Assembly: GCA_003447235.1 (NCBI GenBank)
Contig: DLZV01000025.1
Span: 1-49,130 of the forward strand
Source of the DNA: Prevotella sp.
GTDB lineage: Bacteria > Bacteroidota > Bacteroidia > Bacteroidales > Bacteroidaceae
DNA: 49,130 nt
Direction of reading: 5' to 3'
Each line of letters starts with the position of its first letter. The stretch's first letter is position 1. The notes under the pieces were generated by a model. That model was not told where the DNA came from. It saw only the letters and a program-made list of their open reading frames with translations, and did no database searches. This document shows, piece by piece, positions 16,655 through 25,338 of the stretch. Both the position numbers and the translations under genes were made by a program.

Positions 16655-18148
16655 TCATCGTCCAAGCATATCCTTTGTTCCTTGCTTGCGCTTTCTAATA
16701 GTCCATCCGCTCCAAAGGATGGCGAGGGTCAGCAGCGAGGCAAAGAAAATATAGATGAGACGGACGGGGCCGAGGAAAGTGTAAATGCGCCCCGTGTGCA
16801 CTTCAAGGGCAAGTTGCCAAAGCGAGATAGGAAGTCGGGCCATCCAGAAGGGCTGGCGCAGCGCATCCGTCCCGTGATCGTAGGTGCAGACGATGTCGTC
16901 GCCGAAGTCGGAAGAGAATCCCGACACGGCCGTTTGGCCAAAGGGCGAGGCTGGACGCGTGGGAGCTGGCGCATGGGTGAAATAGTCGTAGGCCTTGCCC
17001 GAACCACGATGCCAATAGTAGAGACCTGCAAAAGAACCGACAATCCACGACTGCTGATCAGCTGAAAGGGTGAGGACGTTGATGCCCATCACGCTCACGG
17101 CAGGTGCCTGCGCCTCGCGGACGGGCTGGTGACGGAAATCGGGCAGCGAATAGAAGCCATCAGAGGTGGACAACAACCAGTCGGACCGATTGGCATCCCA
17201 CCGCAGCGCACGCAACTTATCCTGCCAGGGGTTGGGGCTGTCTAGCAGCGAACCAGGAATGGGTGGTGTAGCAATCCGAACCACGACGAGAAGCAAAGGC
17301 GGACGCAGTGCAAACCCCGTCAGCGTGATGAACACAAGGAGCGGCAGCGCATAGCGTCCCCAACGGTCGTGCCAACGGAAGTGCCAGCGTAACCTCTTCT
17401 GCCACAACCCTTTGTTGCGACGACGTCTAATCCATTTGGGCAATAGCCAGATGACGAATCCCGACAGACAAAGGAAAACCAGCAACAGGGCAACAAGATC
17501 CACGATCAATTTGCCCATCAGGCCTCCTATCTCACCACTATGAACGAGCCATAGCGTACGGAAGAGGCTCACCTTATTCGTATAACCTGCGGGGGCGTGG
17601 AGTTCAACACCTTGAAAATGGCTATAGGGCGGCGTGGCGACATAGAGCGAATCTCTTCCCACAAAGACGACACTGTCACCTCGTGTGGTAACATCGCTGA
17701 AGCGCGTGGGATGGAGTGTAGAAGCATGGCCCACAGCCAACCGCCGCCACGATCCTTCGCGCCATTGGTATGCGTCGAAGGGCGCGCAGGCAAACAGTTC
17801 ACCTCGCTTCGTCCGCACCACATTACGAATCGTGCGCGCGTCGGCACCTGACCCCATTCCTGCAGTATAATCTGCAAAACGCTGGCCATGGGCGTCCGTG
17901 AGCCATACACCTCCAGCCCCATAGACCAAGATGCTATCGGCACTGAGCCTCAGCGTGCCGCGCAGCAGCCCATTGTTCCAGTTGCTAAACTGATAACCCG
18001 CAGGCAGCCACTGGCGCGAGAGGTCCATATTGCCAAAACTATGCCTATGGTTGAGCACGAGGCCCGAGAGGGCAAAGAGCAGGAGGAAGAAGCCAAAGCC
18101 CACCCCCAGCCATTTGTGCCAACGCCGATATGTCTTTTTGCTAATCAC
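16655..18148 (-). CDS. PepSY-associated TM helix protein
   Basis: An inner-membrane protein of about 497 residues. The GTG at 18148 gives VISKKTYRRWHKWLGVGFG, the usual family N-terminus, just before TM1 (FFLLLFALSGLVLNHR). A promoter at 18178-18208 rules out longer starts. A large periplasmic region with PepSY-like repeats follows, then TM segments LIVDLVALLLVFLCLSGFVI and YALPLLVFITLTGFAL, and a last TM near the basic C-terminus. Family members are often linked to iron uptake or ferric reductase activity, but nothing nearby supports that here. Codon use resembles its neighbours. Confidence 0.85.
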   Translation of the reverse strand: MISKKTYRRWHKWLGVGFGFFLLLFALSGLVLNHRHSFGNMDLSRQWLPAGYQFSNWNNGLLRGTLRLSADSILVYGAGGVWLTDAHGQRFADYTAGMGSGADARTIRNVVRTKRGELFACAPFDAYQWREGSWRRLAVGHASTLHPTRFSDVTTRGDSVVFVGRDSLYVATPPYSHFQGVELHAPAGYTNKVSLFRTLWLVHSGEIGGLMGKLIVDLVALLLVFLCLSGFVIWLLPKWIRRRRNKGLWQKRLRWHFRWHDRWGRYALPLLVFITLTGFALRPPLLLVVVRIATPPIPGSLLDSPNPWQDKLRALRWDANRSDWLLSTSDGFYSLPDFRHQPVREAQAPAVSVMGINVLTLSADQQSWIVGSFAGLYYWHRGSGKAYDYFTHAPAPTRPASPFGQTAVSGFSSDFGDDIVCTYDHGTDALRQPFWMARLPISLWQLALEVHTGRIYTFLGPVRLIYIFFASLLTLAILWSGWTIRKRKQGTKDMLGR

Positions 18149-18177
18149 TTGTGAGAATATCGTATTGTTTCGATGTG

Positions 18178-18208
18178 CAAAATTAATGTTTTCCCTGTGC
18201 CTACACAA
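18178..18208 (-). promoter_or_regulatory. Promoter of the PepSY gene
   Basis: Minus strand: TTG (18208-18206), 20 bases, then TAATTTTG (18185-18178). It lies 30 bases before the GTG start and decides that start. Confidence 0.65.
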
Positions 18209-18272
18209 TACACAATAATAATGATTTTCGGGTGCGAAACACCATTTACTATGAAACAACGAGTCTCAAAAA

Positions 18273-19265
18273 CTAAAACTCCAGTCGCAGGACCAGGGGC
18301 AGGTGGTCACTGTAACCATTGTTGTAGCGTGGACCATAGTAGCCGCGTCGTGGTTTCACGCCTCCATATTGTTCGTCGGGCTCGATGAGAAACGGTTCAT
18401 CGATGATAACACATTGGCGGACAGCGGGCAGCAGACGGCTGCAGACCAGGATATGGTCTAGGCTGGACCAAAGTCCCTGGTAGCGATAGGTGGCGCGAGC
18501 ACCATGCGTTCCCCTCGCCTCCGCGCTCACGTCCGTCAGCCCTTTCGAAGCCAGAAAGCGTAAGGCAGGCGCGTCATTGTAGTCGTTGAAATCACCCAAG
18601 ACGAGGATCCTCGCCGCAGGATGTGCCGCCGACAAGGTATCGATGGTCTCGGAGAGGCGGTGAGCCACGGCCATACGGTAAGGGCGCGAGGCCCGCTCCC
18701 CTCCCCGACGGCTCGGTGCATGGACCACAAAGACATGGAGGGTGTCGCCCGTAGCCAGTTGACCACAGGCGTGGAGCACGTCGCGGGTGGGACGAAAACG
18801 CTCCCGAGCCGGAGCCACACGCAGGGTATCAGAATAGAGCAAGCGAAAGGAGAAGGGAGAATAGAGCAAGGCCACATCAATACCACGCTCATCGGGCGAA
18901 TCGGTCATCACATACTCATAACCCGCACGGCGCAGTAGCGACCTACGCGTGAGGTCGTGAAGCACCGTATCGTTTTCCACCTCGCAAAGGGCTACGAGGT
19001 CGGGAAGTTCCCAACGGGTCGTGTCGGTTCCACAAGCGATGATCGTCTGCCCGAGGCGGTTGAGCTTGCGCCAGTAGCGAGAGGGCGTCCAGCGATACCT
19101 CCCCTCGGGCAGGAAGTCCTCATCACGCTTCAGGGAGTCGTGGTGGGTGTCGAAGAGATTCTCCACATTGAGTTCCACCACCGTCAGCCGTGCCCCTTGC
19201 GCCAAGGCCTGGACGGGCAGAACCGCCAGGAAGAGCAGGAACAAGCTACGCCAAAGGATCGCCAT
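18273..19265 (-). CDS. Exported endonuclease/exonuclease/phosphatase (EEP) family protein
   Basis: The 330-residue product starts MAILWRSLFLLFLAVLPVQA, a signal peptide, so it is exported. The EEP fold motifs are present: VVELNVENLFDT, LVALCEVEN (metal Glu), VVHAPSRRGG, GDFNDYNDAPALR and a terminal SDHLPLVL (catalytic Asp-His). Substrates of this fold range from DNA to inositol phosphates and sphingomyelin, so the reaction is open. An upstream in-frame ATG at 19301 would overlap the previous gene by 56 bases; the start at 19265 overlaps it by 20 and gives the better signal peptide. It is the last gene of the TPR-DAHPS-EEP operon. Confidence 0.85.
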   Translation of the reverse strand: MAILWRSLFLLFLAVLPVQALAQGARLTVVELNVENLFDTHHDSLKRDEDFLPEGRYRWTPSRYWRKLNRLGQTIIACGTDTTRWELPDLVALCEVENDTVLHDLTRRSLLRRAGYEYVMTDSPDERGIDVALLYSPFSFRLLYSDTLRVAPARERFRPTRDVLHACGQLATGDTLHVFVVHAPSRRGGERASRPYRMAVAHRLSETIDTLSAAHPAARILVLGDFNDYNDAPALRFLASKGLTDVSAEARGTHGARATYRYQGLWSSLDHILVCSRLLPAVRQCVIIDEPFLIEPDEQYGGVKPRRGYYGPRYNNGYSDHLPLVLRLEF

Positions 19266-20328
19266 TGACGATTGCCAGTTGCTGACGAATACTCTCCTCA
19301 TGGATCAACTCAAAAAAACGGGCCACCGCATCAGGACTCAGTCCGCAGCGTTTGGCCTCCTCCATGCGTTCCCGCAGCAGGCTCTTGTAGCGGTCGGCCT
19401 GGAGAACGGTGATTCCACGTTCCTTCTTATATCGTCCCATCTCTCGGCAGACACTCATCCGCTGACCAAGAAGGTCCACGAGCTGGCGGTCTATCTCGTC
19501 GATGTCGCCCCGAAGGTGCTGAAGCTGGTCGCCCTCCTGTCCCTTGGGATTGCGGACGACGAGGGAGGCAAGAACCTGATGTAGGCTATCGGGCGTGATC
19601 TGCTGACGCGCGTCGCTCCAAGCCTCATCGGGATGACAATGACACTCTACGACCAAACCGTCGAACCCCAAGTCCATCGCCTGCTGCGAGAGCGGGGCTA
19701 TGAGGGCGCGGTTTCCCCCAATATGGCTGGGATCACAGAGGATTGGCATAGAGGGACAACGACGGCGCAGTTCAATGGGAATGGGCCACATCGGCGTGTT
19801 GCGGTAGAGTTTCTCCCCATAACTGCAAAAGCCGCGGTGGATGGCTCCCAGCCTGCGCACGCCTGCCTGGTCCAGTCGCTCCAGCGCACCCATCCACAGT
19901 TCGATGTCGGGATTAACTGGATTCTTCACCAGTACGGGAATGTCCGTACCACGCAGGGCATCTGCCAACGCCTGCATGGCAAAGGGATTGGCCGAGGTAC
20001 GCGCACCGACCCACAGCAGGTCTATGCCGTGACGAAGACATTGCTCCACATGTTCTGGGGTGGCAACCTCGGTGGCGAGGAGCATTCCCGTCTCCTCCTT
20101 CACCCGTTGCAGCCAGGGCAACGCAACCGTACCCTTGCCCTCGAAGGTGCCTGGCTTGGTGCGCGGTTTCCACACACCAGCACGAAAAATCCGGCAACCG
20201 TCGGCGGCCAAAGCACGGGCCACATCCATCACTTGTTCCTCCGTCTCGGCGGCACAAGGGCCTGCTATAACCAGATGGGGGCGCAACGCACTCTGTGGAA
20301 GCTGCAAGGGCAATAGCGACAACGTCAT
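19246..20328 (-). CDS. Bifunctional DAHP synthase / chorismate mutase
   Basis: Joins erythrose-4-phosphate and phosphoenolpyruvate (DAHP synthase, entry to the shikimate pathway) and rearranges chorismate to prephenate. The N-terminal domain (about 1-260) is the type Ibeta-like synthase: VIAGPCAAET, FRAGVWKPRTKPGTFEGKG, VKNPVNPD, PILCDPSHIGG. The C-terminal domain (about 270-360) is an AroQ-type chorismate mutase: DEIDRQLVDLLGQRMSVCREMGRYKKE. The ATG at 20328, 7 bases after the TPR gene stop, is preferred to one at 20346 that overlaps it. Fusion of these two domains allows prephenate to control the first step in related enzymes. Confidence 0.94.
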   Translation of the reverse strand: MTLSLLPLQLPQSALRPHLVIAGPCAAETEEQVMDVARALAADGCRIFRAGVWKPRTKPGTFEGKGTVALPWLQRVKEETGMLLATEVATPEHVEQCLRHGIDLLWVGARTSANPFAMQALADALRGTDIPVLVKNPVNPDIELWMGALERLDQAGVRRLGAIHRGFCSYGEKLYRNTPMWPIPIELRRRCPSMPILCDPSHIGGNRALIAPLSQQAMDLGFDGLVVECHCHPDEAWSDARQQITPDSLHQVLASLVVRNPKGQEGDQLQHLRGDIDEIDRQLVDLLGQRMSVCREMGRYKKERGITVLQADRYKSLLRERMEEAKRCGLSPDAVARFFELIHEESIRQQLAIVNGDPLA

Positions 20329-20335
20329 CTTGGAC

Positions 20336-21217
20336 TTAGAGGCCAAAGGGGTTCAACGTATTCTTGTAGGCCTCCTTGGTCTTCTGCTCGATACCTTCCG
20401 CCGACTGTCCGTCGCTGATGTCGGCCATCTCCTTCGGCTCCAGTTCGGCAGCAGTGGCAGCATCGGCCTCGGAGAGCTGCGTCTCGCCCATCTCGCGATA
20501 GACTTCCGCACGCTCACGGAAAGCAGCCAGACAGAAAGGGTTGGTGTCGATGACGCGACCATACCACTCGACGGCCTTCTGCTGGTCGCCACCCCGATGG
20601 GCTATGCGAGCCTTGAGTAGTACGATATCCTCCTCAAGATCGGCGTGTTCAAGCAGGTAGTCGGCGTCGGTCTCTGCCTCCTCAAGACGGTCCATCTCCA
20701 TGAGGATCTGGCCACGGAGCAAGTAGGCGGCTCCGTGGTGCTCGTCTCGCGCAATGGCCTCGCCCAAGAGCGCCACGGCAGCCTCTTTGTCGCCCTGTCC
20801 CTGGCGGGCCTCAGCATAGAGATAGCTCACCTCGGCACTCCCTGCCCCGACCGCCTCAGCACGCTCACAAGCCTCCGCCATCTGGTCGTAGTCCTCCATC
20901 ATATAGCAGACACGCGCCATCCGCACCCAGACAGCCTGGTTGTCGGGCTGGGCGTCAGCCAGCAGACGCAGTTCGTTGACAGCGTTCGCCATCTGGTTCT
21001 GATGAATGTAAGCCACGGAGAGATGGTCATGGATCTCCAGGTCGTCCCGCAGCTGCAGGGCGTGGGAAAAGCAGGTGACGGCGTAGTCAACCTGTCCTAT
21101 CTTCAGGGCAGCTATACCGTCATACTTCAAGGCGTCAAACTGGCGCGCCTCGGTCTCCTTCTTCTTCTCTTCGGGACTTTCCTCTGCCGACCCGAATATG
21201 CGTTGTAAAAAATTCAT
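20336..21217 (-). CDS. Tetratricopeptide repeat protein
   Basis: A 293-residue, very acidic protein. After a short N-terminus (MNFLQRIFGSAEESPEEKKK) it has about six TPR helices pairs from residue 30 to 250, for example ALKIGQVDYAVTCFSHALQL and QADAV-type repeats ending EWYGRVIDTNPFCLAAFRERAEVY. No signal peptide, so it is probably cytoplasmic. TPRs bind partner proteins; the partner is not evident. It heads a three-gene operon with the DAHP synthase/chorismate mutase, but no functional link is obvious. Confidence 0.85.
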   Translation of the reverse strand: MNFLQRIFGSAEESPEEKKKETEARQFDALKYDGIAALKIGQVDYAVTCFSHALQLRDDLEIHDHLSVAYIHQNQMANAVNELRLLADAQPDNQAVWVRMARVCYMMEDYDQMAEACERAEAVGAGSAEVSYLYAEARQGQGDKEAAVALLGEAIARDEHHGAAYLLRGQILMEMDRLEEAETDADYLLEHADLEEDIVLLKARIAHRGGDQQKAVEWYGRVIDTNPFCLAAFRERAEVYREMGETQLSEADAATAAELEPKEMADISDGQSAEGIEQKTKEAYKNTLNPFGL

Positions 21218-21351
21218 AGTTCTAATTCATTAATTAGGTAGCCCATCTCCCATGGTTTTCCTCATGGGAAGCACATCGACTCCATGACTTGATCCAAAGA
21301 CTATTGACACTATTTCATGACTCCTTGGGAAGAGATGGGGCGACGTGGGTG

Positions 21352-21359
21352 CAAAGATA
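21352..21359 (-). promoter_or_regulatory. -7 element for the TPR-DAHPS-EEP operon
   Basis: Minus strand reads TATCTTTG, a perfect -7 box, about 135 bases before the TPR gene start. The upstream box is unclear. Confidence 0.5.
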
Positions 21360-21413
21360 GCAAAAGCGGTTGAAATGTGGCTTGCAAAAAATGATAAAGT
21401 TGCTTAAATTCCT

Positions 21414-21443
21414 TGGCCGTTCAGTCATAAACACCTAAATTTG
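21414..21443 (+). promoter_or_regulatory. Promoter of the 21466 gene
   Basis: TTG at 21414-21416, 19 bases, TAAATTTG at 21436-21443, 23 bases before the ATG. Confidence 0.65.
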
Positions 21444-21465
21444 CATCATAAGAAACTCAGAAGGT

Positions 21466-22290
21466 ATGAAGATTCAAAATGCGATAATCCTCTATTCCCT
21501 CCTCCTCGGCCTGCCTGTCGGGGGCTGGGCGCAGACCGAGACCGACTCCACGGCCTTGGAGCGTCGCGTGCGGCCCATCGAATCGCCACGGCTCCAAGGG
21601 ACGCGTGAGCCCTCGGAGGAGGAGAAGGCCTACGCCCGTCTGCTGGCGGAAGAACGCGAGGAGCAGGCGCAGATCGACTACACGCTGCCCCTTATCGACG
21701 AGAATGGTCAGGTGCAGAGTCCTGCCGATTATTATGACCCGTATCTCTATGATCCGTGGTTTTACGGTTACGGTGGCGGATATGGCGCATGGCGGCTCCA
21801 CAAGGGACTGAACGTCAATATCGGCGCTTCGGTGTTTGCCAACTTCGGCAAGGGCCTTGGCGGCAATGGGGCGGGATTCTCACAAGACGTGACGCTCATG
21901 TATGTCACCAACCTTTCCAAGAAGGCGACCCTGGCCGTAGGCGGCTATATCAACAACTGCACCTATGGCGGAACCAACTATACCACGGGAGGAATCAACG
22001 CCGTCTTCGGCTATCGGTGGAACGAGCATTGGAGCGCCTACGCCTATGTGCAGAAAGCCATCAACAACAACCACATACTGCCCTATCGCGGCTATGGCAA
22101 CACCGCCTTCGGCTACCCCTACTGGGGCGGCTTCGGATGGAGGGGCTATGGCTACCGCCCGTTTGGCTACCTGCCCGCCACTGCCTACAATCGCGCCATG
22201 GACCGCATCGGTGGCGGTGTGACCTACCAATGGGGAGAAAACAACCAGAATAGCATCACGGTCAACGTGGAGATGCTCCACCAGCCGTAG
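21466..22290 (+). CDS. Exported protein of unknown function, probably outer-membrane barrel
   Basis: The 274-residue product begins with a signal peptide (MKIQNAIILYSLLLGLPVGGWAQ). A charged Glu/Arg-rich stretch (about 24-85) is followed by a Tyr/Gly-rich segment and then alternating strands such as TLAVGGYINNCTYGG, RWNEHWSAYAYVQKAINNN and NSITVNVEMLHQ, consistent with a small beta-barrel. A Gly/Tyr/Trp-rich loop (GYGNTAFGYPYWGGFGWRG) lies near residue 215. The family was not recognised. It is monocistronic, with its own promoter and a hairpin after it. Confidence 0.75.
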   Translation: MKIQNAIILYSLLLGLPVGGWAQTETDSTALERRVRPIESPRLQGTREPSEEEKAYARLLAEEREEQAQIDYTLPLIDENGQVQSPADYYDPYLYDPWFYGYGGGYGAWRLHKGLNVNIGASVFANFGKGLGGNGAGFSQDVTLMYVTNLSKKATLAVGGYINNCTYGGTNYTTGGINAVFGYRWNEHWSAYAYVQKAINNNHILPYRGYGNTAFGYPYWGGFGWRGYGYRPFGYLPATAYNRAMDRIGGGVTYQWGENNQNSITVNVEMLHQP

Positions 22291-22375
22291 TACAATCACC
22301 CAACTTACCGTAGAGGAAGTGAGGAAGGCGTAAGGAGGATTGTTCTTCGAGAATTCCTCAGAAAACAACCAATAG

Positions 22376-22424
22376 GCACAAGGCTGGTCTCCATCCGACG
22401 AAGATCTGGAAACCAGCCTTGTGC
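22376..22424. terminator. Terminator-like hairpin between convergent genes
   Basis: GCACAAGGCTGGT (22376-22388) and ACCAGCCTTGTGC (22412-22424) form 13 perfect pairs, with a small inner stem (TCCA/TGGA). T-runs are poor on both sides. Confidence 0.65.
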
Positions 22425-22441
22425 GTAATACGCAAGGGACC

Positions 22442-23353
22442 TTATTTCACCAGTTCCTTGCGCGTAGTACCGTCGCTCATACGGACGATATTGATGCCTG
22501 GCTGCGGTGTGCTGATACGCGCTCCGTTGAGCAGATAGCGAGCCACCTCATGAGCCTCCATAGGCCGTCTCACATCCTCCACTCCTGCTGCGGCAGCCTT
22601 GGCGTCGTTGAAATTGTCCATGCAGAAGTAGGTCGGCGTCGTCGTTCCCCACTCATTGCTGCGCGAAGCCGTCACCTCGAAGTTGAGTTGATCGACCGTG
22701 CCAAGCGTTGAGAGGTTCACCCACGTCCAGTCCTTAACGTAGTAATGGTCGGCCTCGTTGTCCGAGCGATAATCGGCAAGATAGAAATCGACGTGGCCCG
22801 TCACCTCGTTACCCTTCACGCCATAGACCGTCAGCTTACACCAGTCGCCCTTCGTGAAGGCTCCATCCGTCATACCGTCGCCGACAGTATAGGCCGTCAC
22901 GTTCCAAGCCGAGTTGGCAACATAGAAGCCCAGCGCGTCGAAGGCGTTGCCGTTCTTCTCCTTGACAGCCTCGCCATCAGTGACGGAGGCGCGACCAAAA
23001 CTACTGTAATAATAGACAGCATACTGCGAGGAGTTGTCCACACCATGACCTACGCTACTATTGTACTGGCTCGTCATGTAATCGACGAAATCGGTCTCCT
23101 TCTTATTGGAGATGGCAAAACCCGTCCACGATCCATACTCGGCAGTATAGGTATTGCCGAAAATGTAGTTGCCGTCCGTGAAAGCTCCCTTGCCATCAGA
23201 TCCATTGGCGTAGCCTTCCGAGCCAAGGTCGATAGACTCGAATGTTGCCACCGCGTCGTCGGCCGCGTGGAAACGGGCGTTCTGCTGCGCCATAGCTGGT
23301 GCGAAAGGACATGAGGCCGCCAAAAGCAGCAAGGCGTAAATTTGTTTTTCCAT
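22442..23353 (-). CDS. DUF4465 domain protein, possible cobalamin-binding protein
   Basis: A 303-residue exported protein: the ATG at 23353 gives MEKQIYALLLLAASCPFAPAMAQ, a signal peptide. The body has DUF4465 features: ATFESIDLGSEGYANGSDG, FGNTYTAEYGSWTGFAISN, QYAVYYYS, FDALGFYVANSAWNV and KLTVYGVKGNEVTGHVDFYLADYR, a lectin-like beta-sandwich pattern. It is the third gene behind the cobalamin riboswitch, 40 bases after the BtuG-like gene. Surface B12-binding proteins beyond BtuG (BtuH) exist in related bacteria, so a B12-capture role is plausible but inferred from position. The last residues (MEAHEVARYLLNGARISTP) resemble a short C-terminal sorting-type tail seen in phylum proteins. Confidence 0.8.
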   Translation of the reverse strand: MEKQIYALLLLAASCPFAPAMAQQNARFHAADDAVATFESIDLGSEGYANGSDGKGAFTDGNYIFGNTYTAEYGSWTGFAISNKKETDFVDYMTSQYNSSVGHGVDNSSQYAVYYYSSFGRASVTDGEAVKEKNGNAFDALGFYVANSAWNVTAYTVGDGMTDGAFTKGDWCKLTVYGVKGNEVTGHVDFYLADYRSDNEADHYYVKDWTWVNLSTLGTVDQLNFEVTASRSNEWGTTTPTYFCMDNFNDAKAAAAGVEDVRRPMEAHEVARYLLNGARISTPQPGINIVRMSDGTTRKELVK

Positions 23354-23393
23354 ACTTTTTATTTTTGTTTTTGATAAATAATAGTCTGTGTTG

Positions 23394-25331
23394 CTACGGG
23401 TGCAGATCCTTGGCGCCCCGTATCTCCGTGGAAGTCTCACCAAGCCACCCACATTGCTGGTTCTCAGCGGAATATACCCTCACAAAGTCGATATGGTCGA
23501 GACGGACGGGCCTACGCTGATCATCTACCGCCCAATCGAGGTCGAAGGAGCAGCCTGCGTCGTCCGCACTATTGTCCACATAGCCGTATCTGAAACTCTC
23601 CAGCAGCCAGTTTTGCGCCCCGTTCTTGCCCCGGTTGTGGGCGTTGGGAGGCAAGAGCGTTCCGCGAAACGTCAGTGGCGTGTGAATCCAGAGAGGGTAA
23701 TACTCCTGCGTATGATACTTGTTGCGCGCCACGACGCCTCGCTTCTCCTGGTTGTCCGTCCACGGGATGTCGCTCATCGGTGCGGGATGGTAGGTGATCT
23801 CGTAGCCATAGACCACCTTGCCGACGCTATCTGTGTCGGCGCTCCCGCTGAGTTCGTACCACGGGTCGTCGGGCAGTCCATTGCCATTGAGATCCTGCGA
23901 AACCATGACGATCCCAGGCTCGGACGCACCCGCCACGTAGTTGCCACGAATAAGCAGGTCGTACTGGCCATGGACATTGCGCACGGGATGATCAAAATGG
24001 AAGGTGATATAGCCGCCGTACCCACCCAGGGTCACCAGTCCGTTGAATCCGCCACGCAAGGCGGCAGTACATTTGTCACGGATGGAAGCAGCATCATCTC
24101 CTGCTTCGGCCTTGGGCAAGATATTGACAAACTGCCCAGGAGCGGGGACATACTCGTCAACGGCCAGAATGTAAGGCGACCGATCGCCCTCCGATGGGTT
24201 GTCTTCTGTCGCCACGGGGGCCGCCTGACTCAAGCAGGCATGGGCGGGTATGTCGCCTGTGAGACGTGTCCAAAGCCAGTTGCCCTGAGCATCGAAGCAG
24301 AAGAGTTTGCCCGAGGAGACATAGTTGGTGGCATCCATCACATAGATGCGGCCATCGCTATCGTCGACGAGCAATCCATAGGGAGTCTCTATCCGCTGAC
24401 TGGCTGGCAGGCGGAGCATCTGCTGGCTCACGAGGCGACGGTGGCGCAGGTCGTAGAGGCCACAGCCGCCAGCATGGAGGAAGAGCAAGGAGTCGCCACG
24501 GAAGGCCATGTCGGTGGCTGGCACATCCAAGGAGTCGACCACGCTGCCACCGTACAACTCATAGATGCGAGCTGGTATGGCGTCATAATCGCCACGCGAG
24601 GCCACCCAGAGGCTGCCGTAGCGATCGCGTCGAAGACGGAAGAGGTTGGGTGCAACGTCAATGGTACGTTCCACAGAGAAGGTCTGCAGATCGACGACAC
24701 TCACCCGCCGGTCGTAGCCGCCTCCCTGCATCGCACTATAGCCTCCACTGTTGGCCACATAGAGGCGTCCATCCACGATCGCCATCTCTTCGGGCTGGAA
24801 GCCCACCGTGCAACGTGCATCGACACGAAGCGTCAGGGTATCAACACGATAGACCTCTCCCAGCACGCTTGGCCCGTTCACAGGTCCTACATAGGAGGAG
24901 ACATAGGCGTATTTCCCATCAAAGGCGAGGAAACGCGCGTTGGGAATATCGACACTACCGAGGCTCACCGCCGAGGCAGCCGAGGCCACCTCCACGCGGT
25001 TGCTCTGGTTGATGACCATCCAAAGGCGTGATCCATAGACCTTGATGTCGTTGCCCACATCACCCAGTTCCATCACCTTGCCCGGATTGCGCGAAGGATA
25101 GATATTGCGCGAGTAGCGGCCCGTCGTCATATCGAGGTAGTCGAGTGTGGCTTTGTTGGACCCCATGTTTCCCTCGCAGAGCACATACAGTCCACGATAG
25201 GACGAAGTATTGGTGTAGCCGTCGGGGGTGGGCGTTTCGTCGGGATAGAGCACCACGTCGTCGTTGCGGCATGCGGCGAGCCCCACAAGGATGGCGAGGA
25301 CAATAATCCAAAATGATAAATTCCTTCTCAT
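23394..25331 (-). CDS. BtuG-like beta-propeller lipoprotein fused to a second surface domain
   Basis: A 645-residue lipoprotein with lipobox LAAC (lipidated Cys21) followed by RNDD, consistent with surface export. Residues about 45-370 form a propeller with repeated blades (GLYVLCEGNMGSNKATLDYL, KVYGSRLWMVINQSNRVEV, RLYVANSGG, GSLWVASRGDYD, GRIYVMDATNY), resembling BtuG, which captures cobalamin and hands it to BtuB in Bacteroides. Residues about 385-645 are a different domain (GGFNGLVTLGGYGGYITFHF, DLNGNGLPDDPWYELSG, FDLDWAVDD) of a cell-surface type. The gene starts 7 bases after the BtuB-like receptor gene and is under the cobalamin riboswitch. Binding of B12 is inferred. Confidence 0.82.
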   Translation of the reverse strand: MRRNLSFWIIVLAILVGLAACRNDDVVLYPDETPTPDGYTNTSSYRGLYVLCEGNMGSNKATLDYLDMTTGRYSRNIYPSRNPGKVMELGDVGNDIKVYGSRLWMVINQSNRVEVASAASAVSLGSVDIPNARFLAFDGKYAYVSSYVGPVNGPSVLGEVYRVDTLTLRVDARCTVGFQPEEMAIVDGRLYVANSGGYSAMQGGGYDRRVSVVDLQTFSVERTIDVAPNLFRLRRDRYGSLWVASRGDYDAIPARIYELYGGSVVDSLDVPATDMAFRGDSLLFLHAGGCGLYDLRHRRLVSQQMLRLPASQRIETPYGLLVDDSDGRIYVMDATNYVSSGKLFCFDAQGNWLWTRLTGDIPAHACLSQAAPVATEDNPSEGDRSPYILAVDEYVPAPGQFVNILPKAEAGDDAASIRDKCTAALRGGFNGLVTLGGYGGYITFHFDHPVRNVHGQYDLLIRGNYVAGASEPGIVMVSQDLNGNGLPDDPWYELSGSADTDSVGKVVYGYEITYHPAPMSDIPWTDNQEKRGVVARNKYHTQEYYPLWIHTPLTFRGTLLPPNAHNRGKNGAQNWLLESFRYGYVDNSADDAGCSFDLDWAVDDQRRPVRLDHIDFVRVYSAENQQCGWLGETSTEIRGAKDLHP

Positions 25332-25338
25332 ATATCCA

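Noticed and set aside
18149..18259. ATG start at 18259 for the PepSY gene
   Set aside because: The promoter at 18178-18208 lies downstream of it and the extra residues do not match the family.
23388..25031. Long plus-strand reading frame over the BtuG-like gene
   Set aside because: A mirror frame of a GC-rich gene; the opposite strand has a lipobox, propeller repeats and operon spacing.
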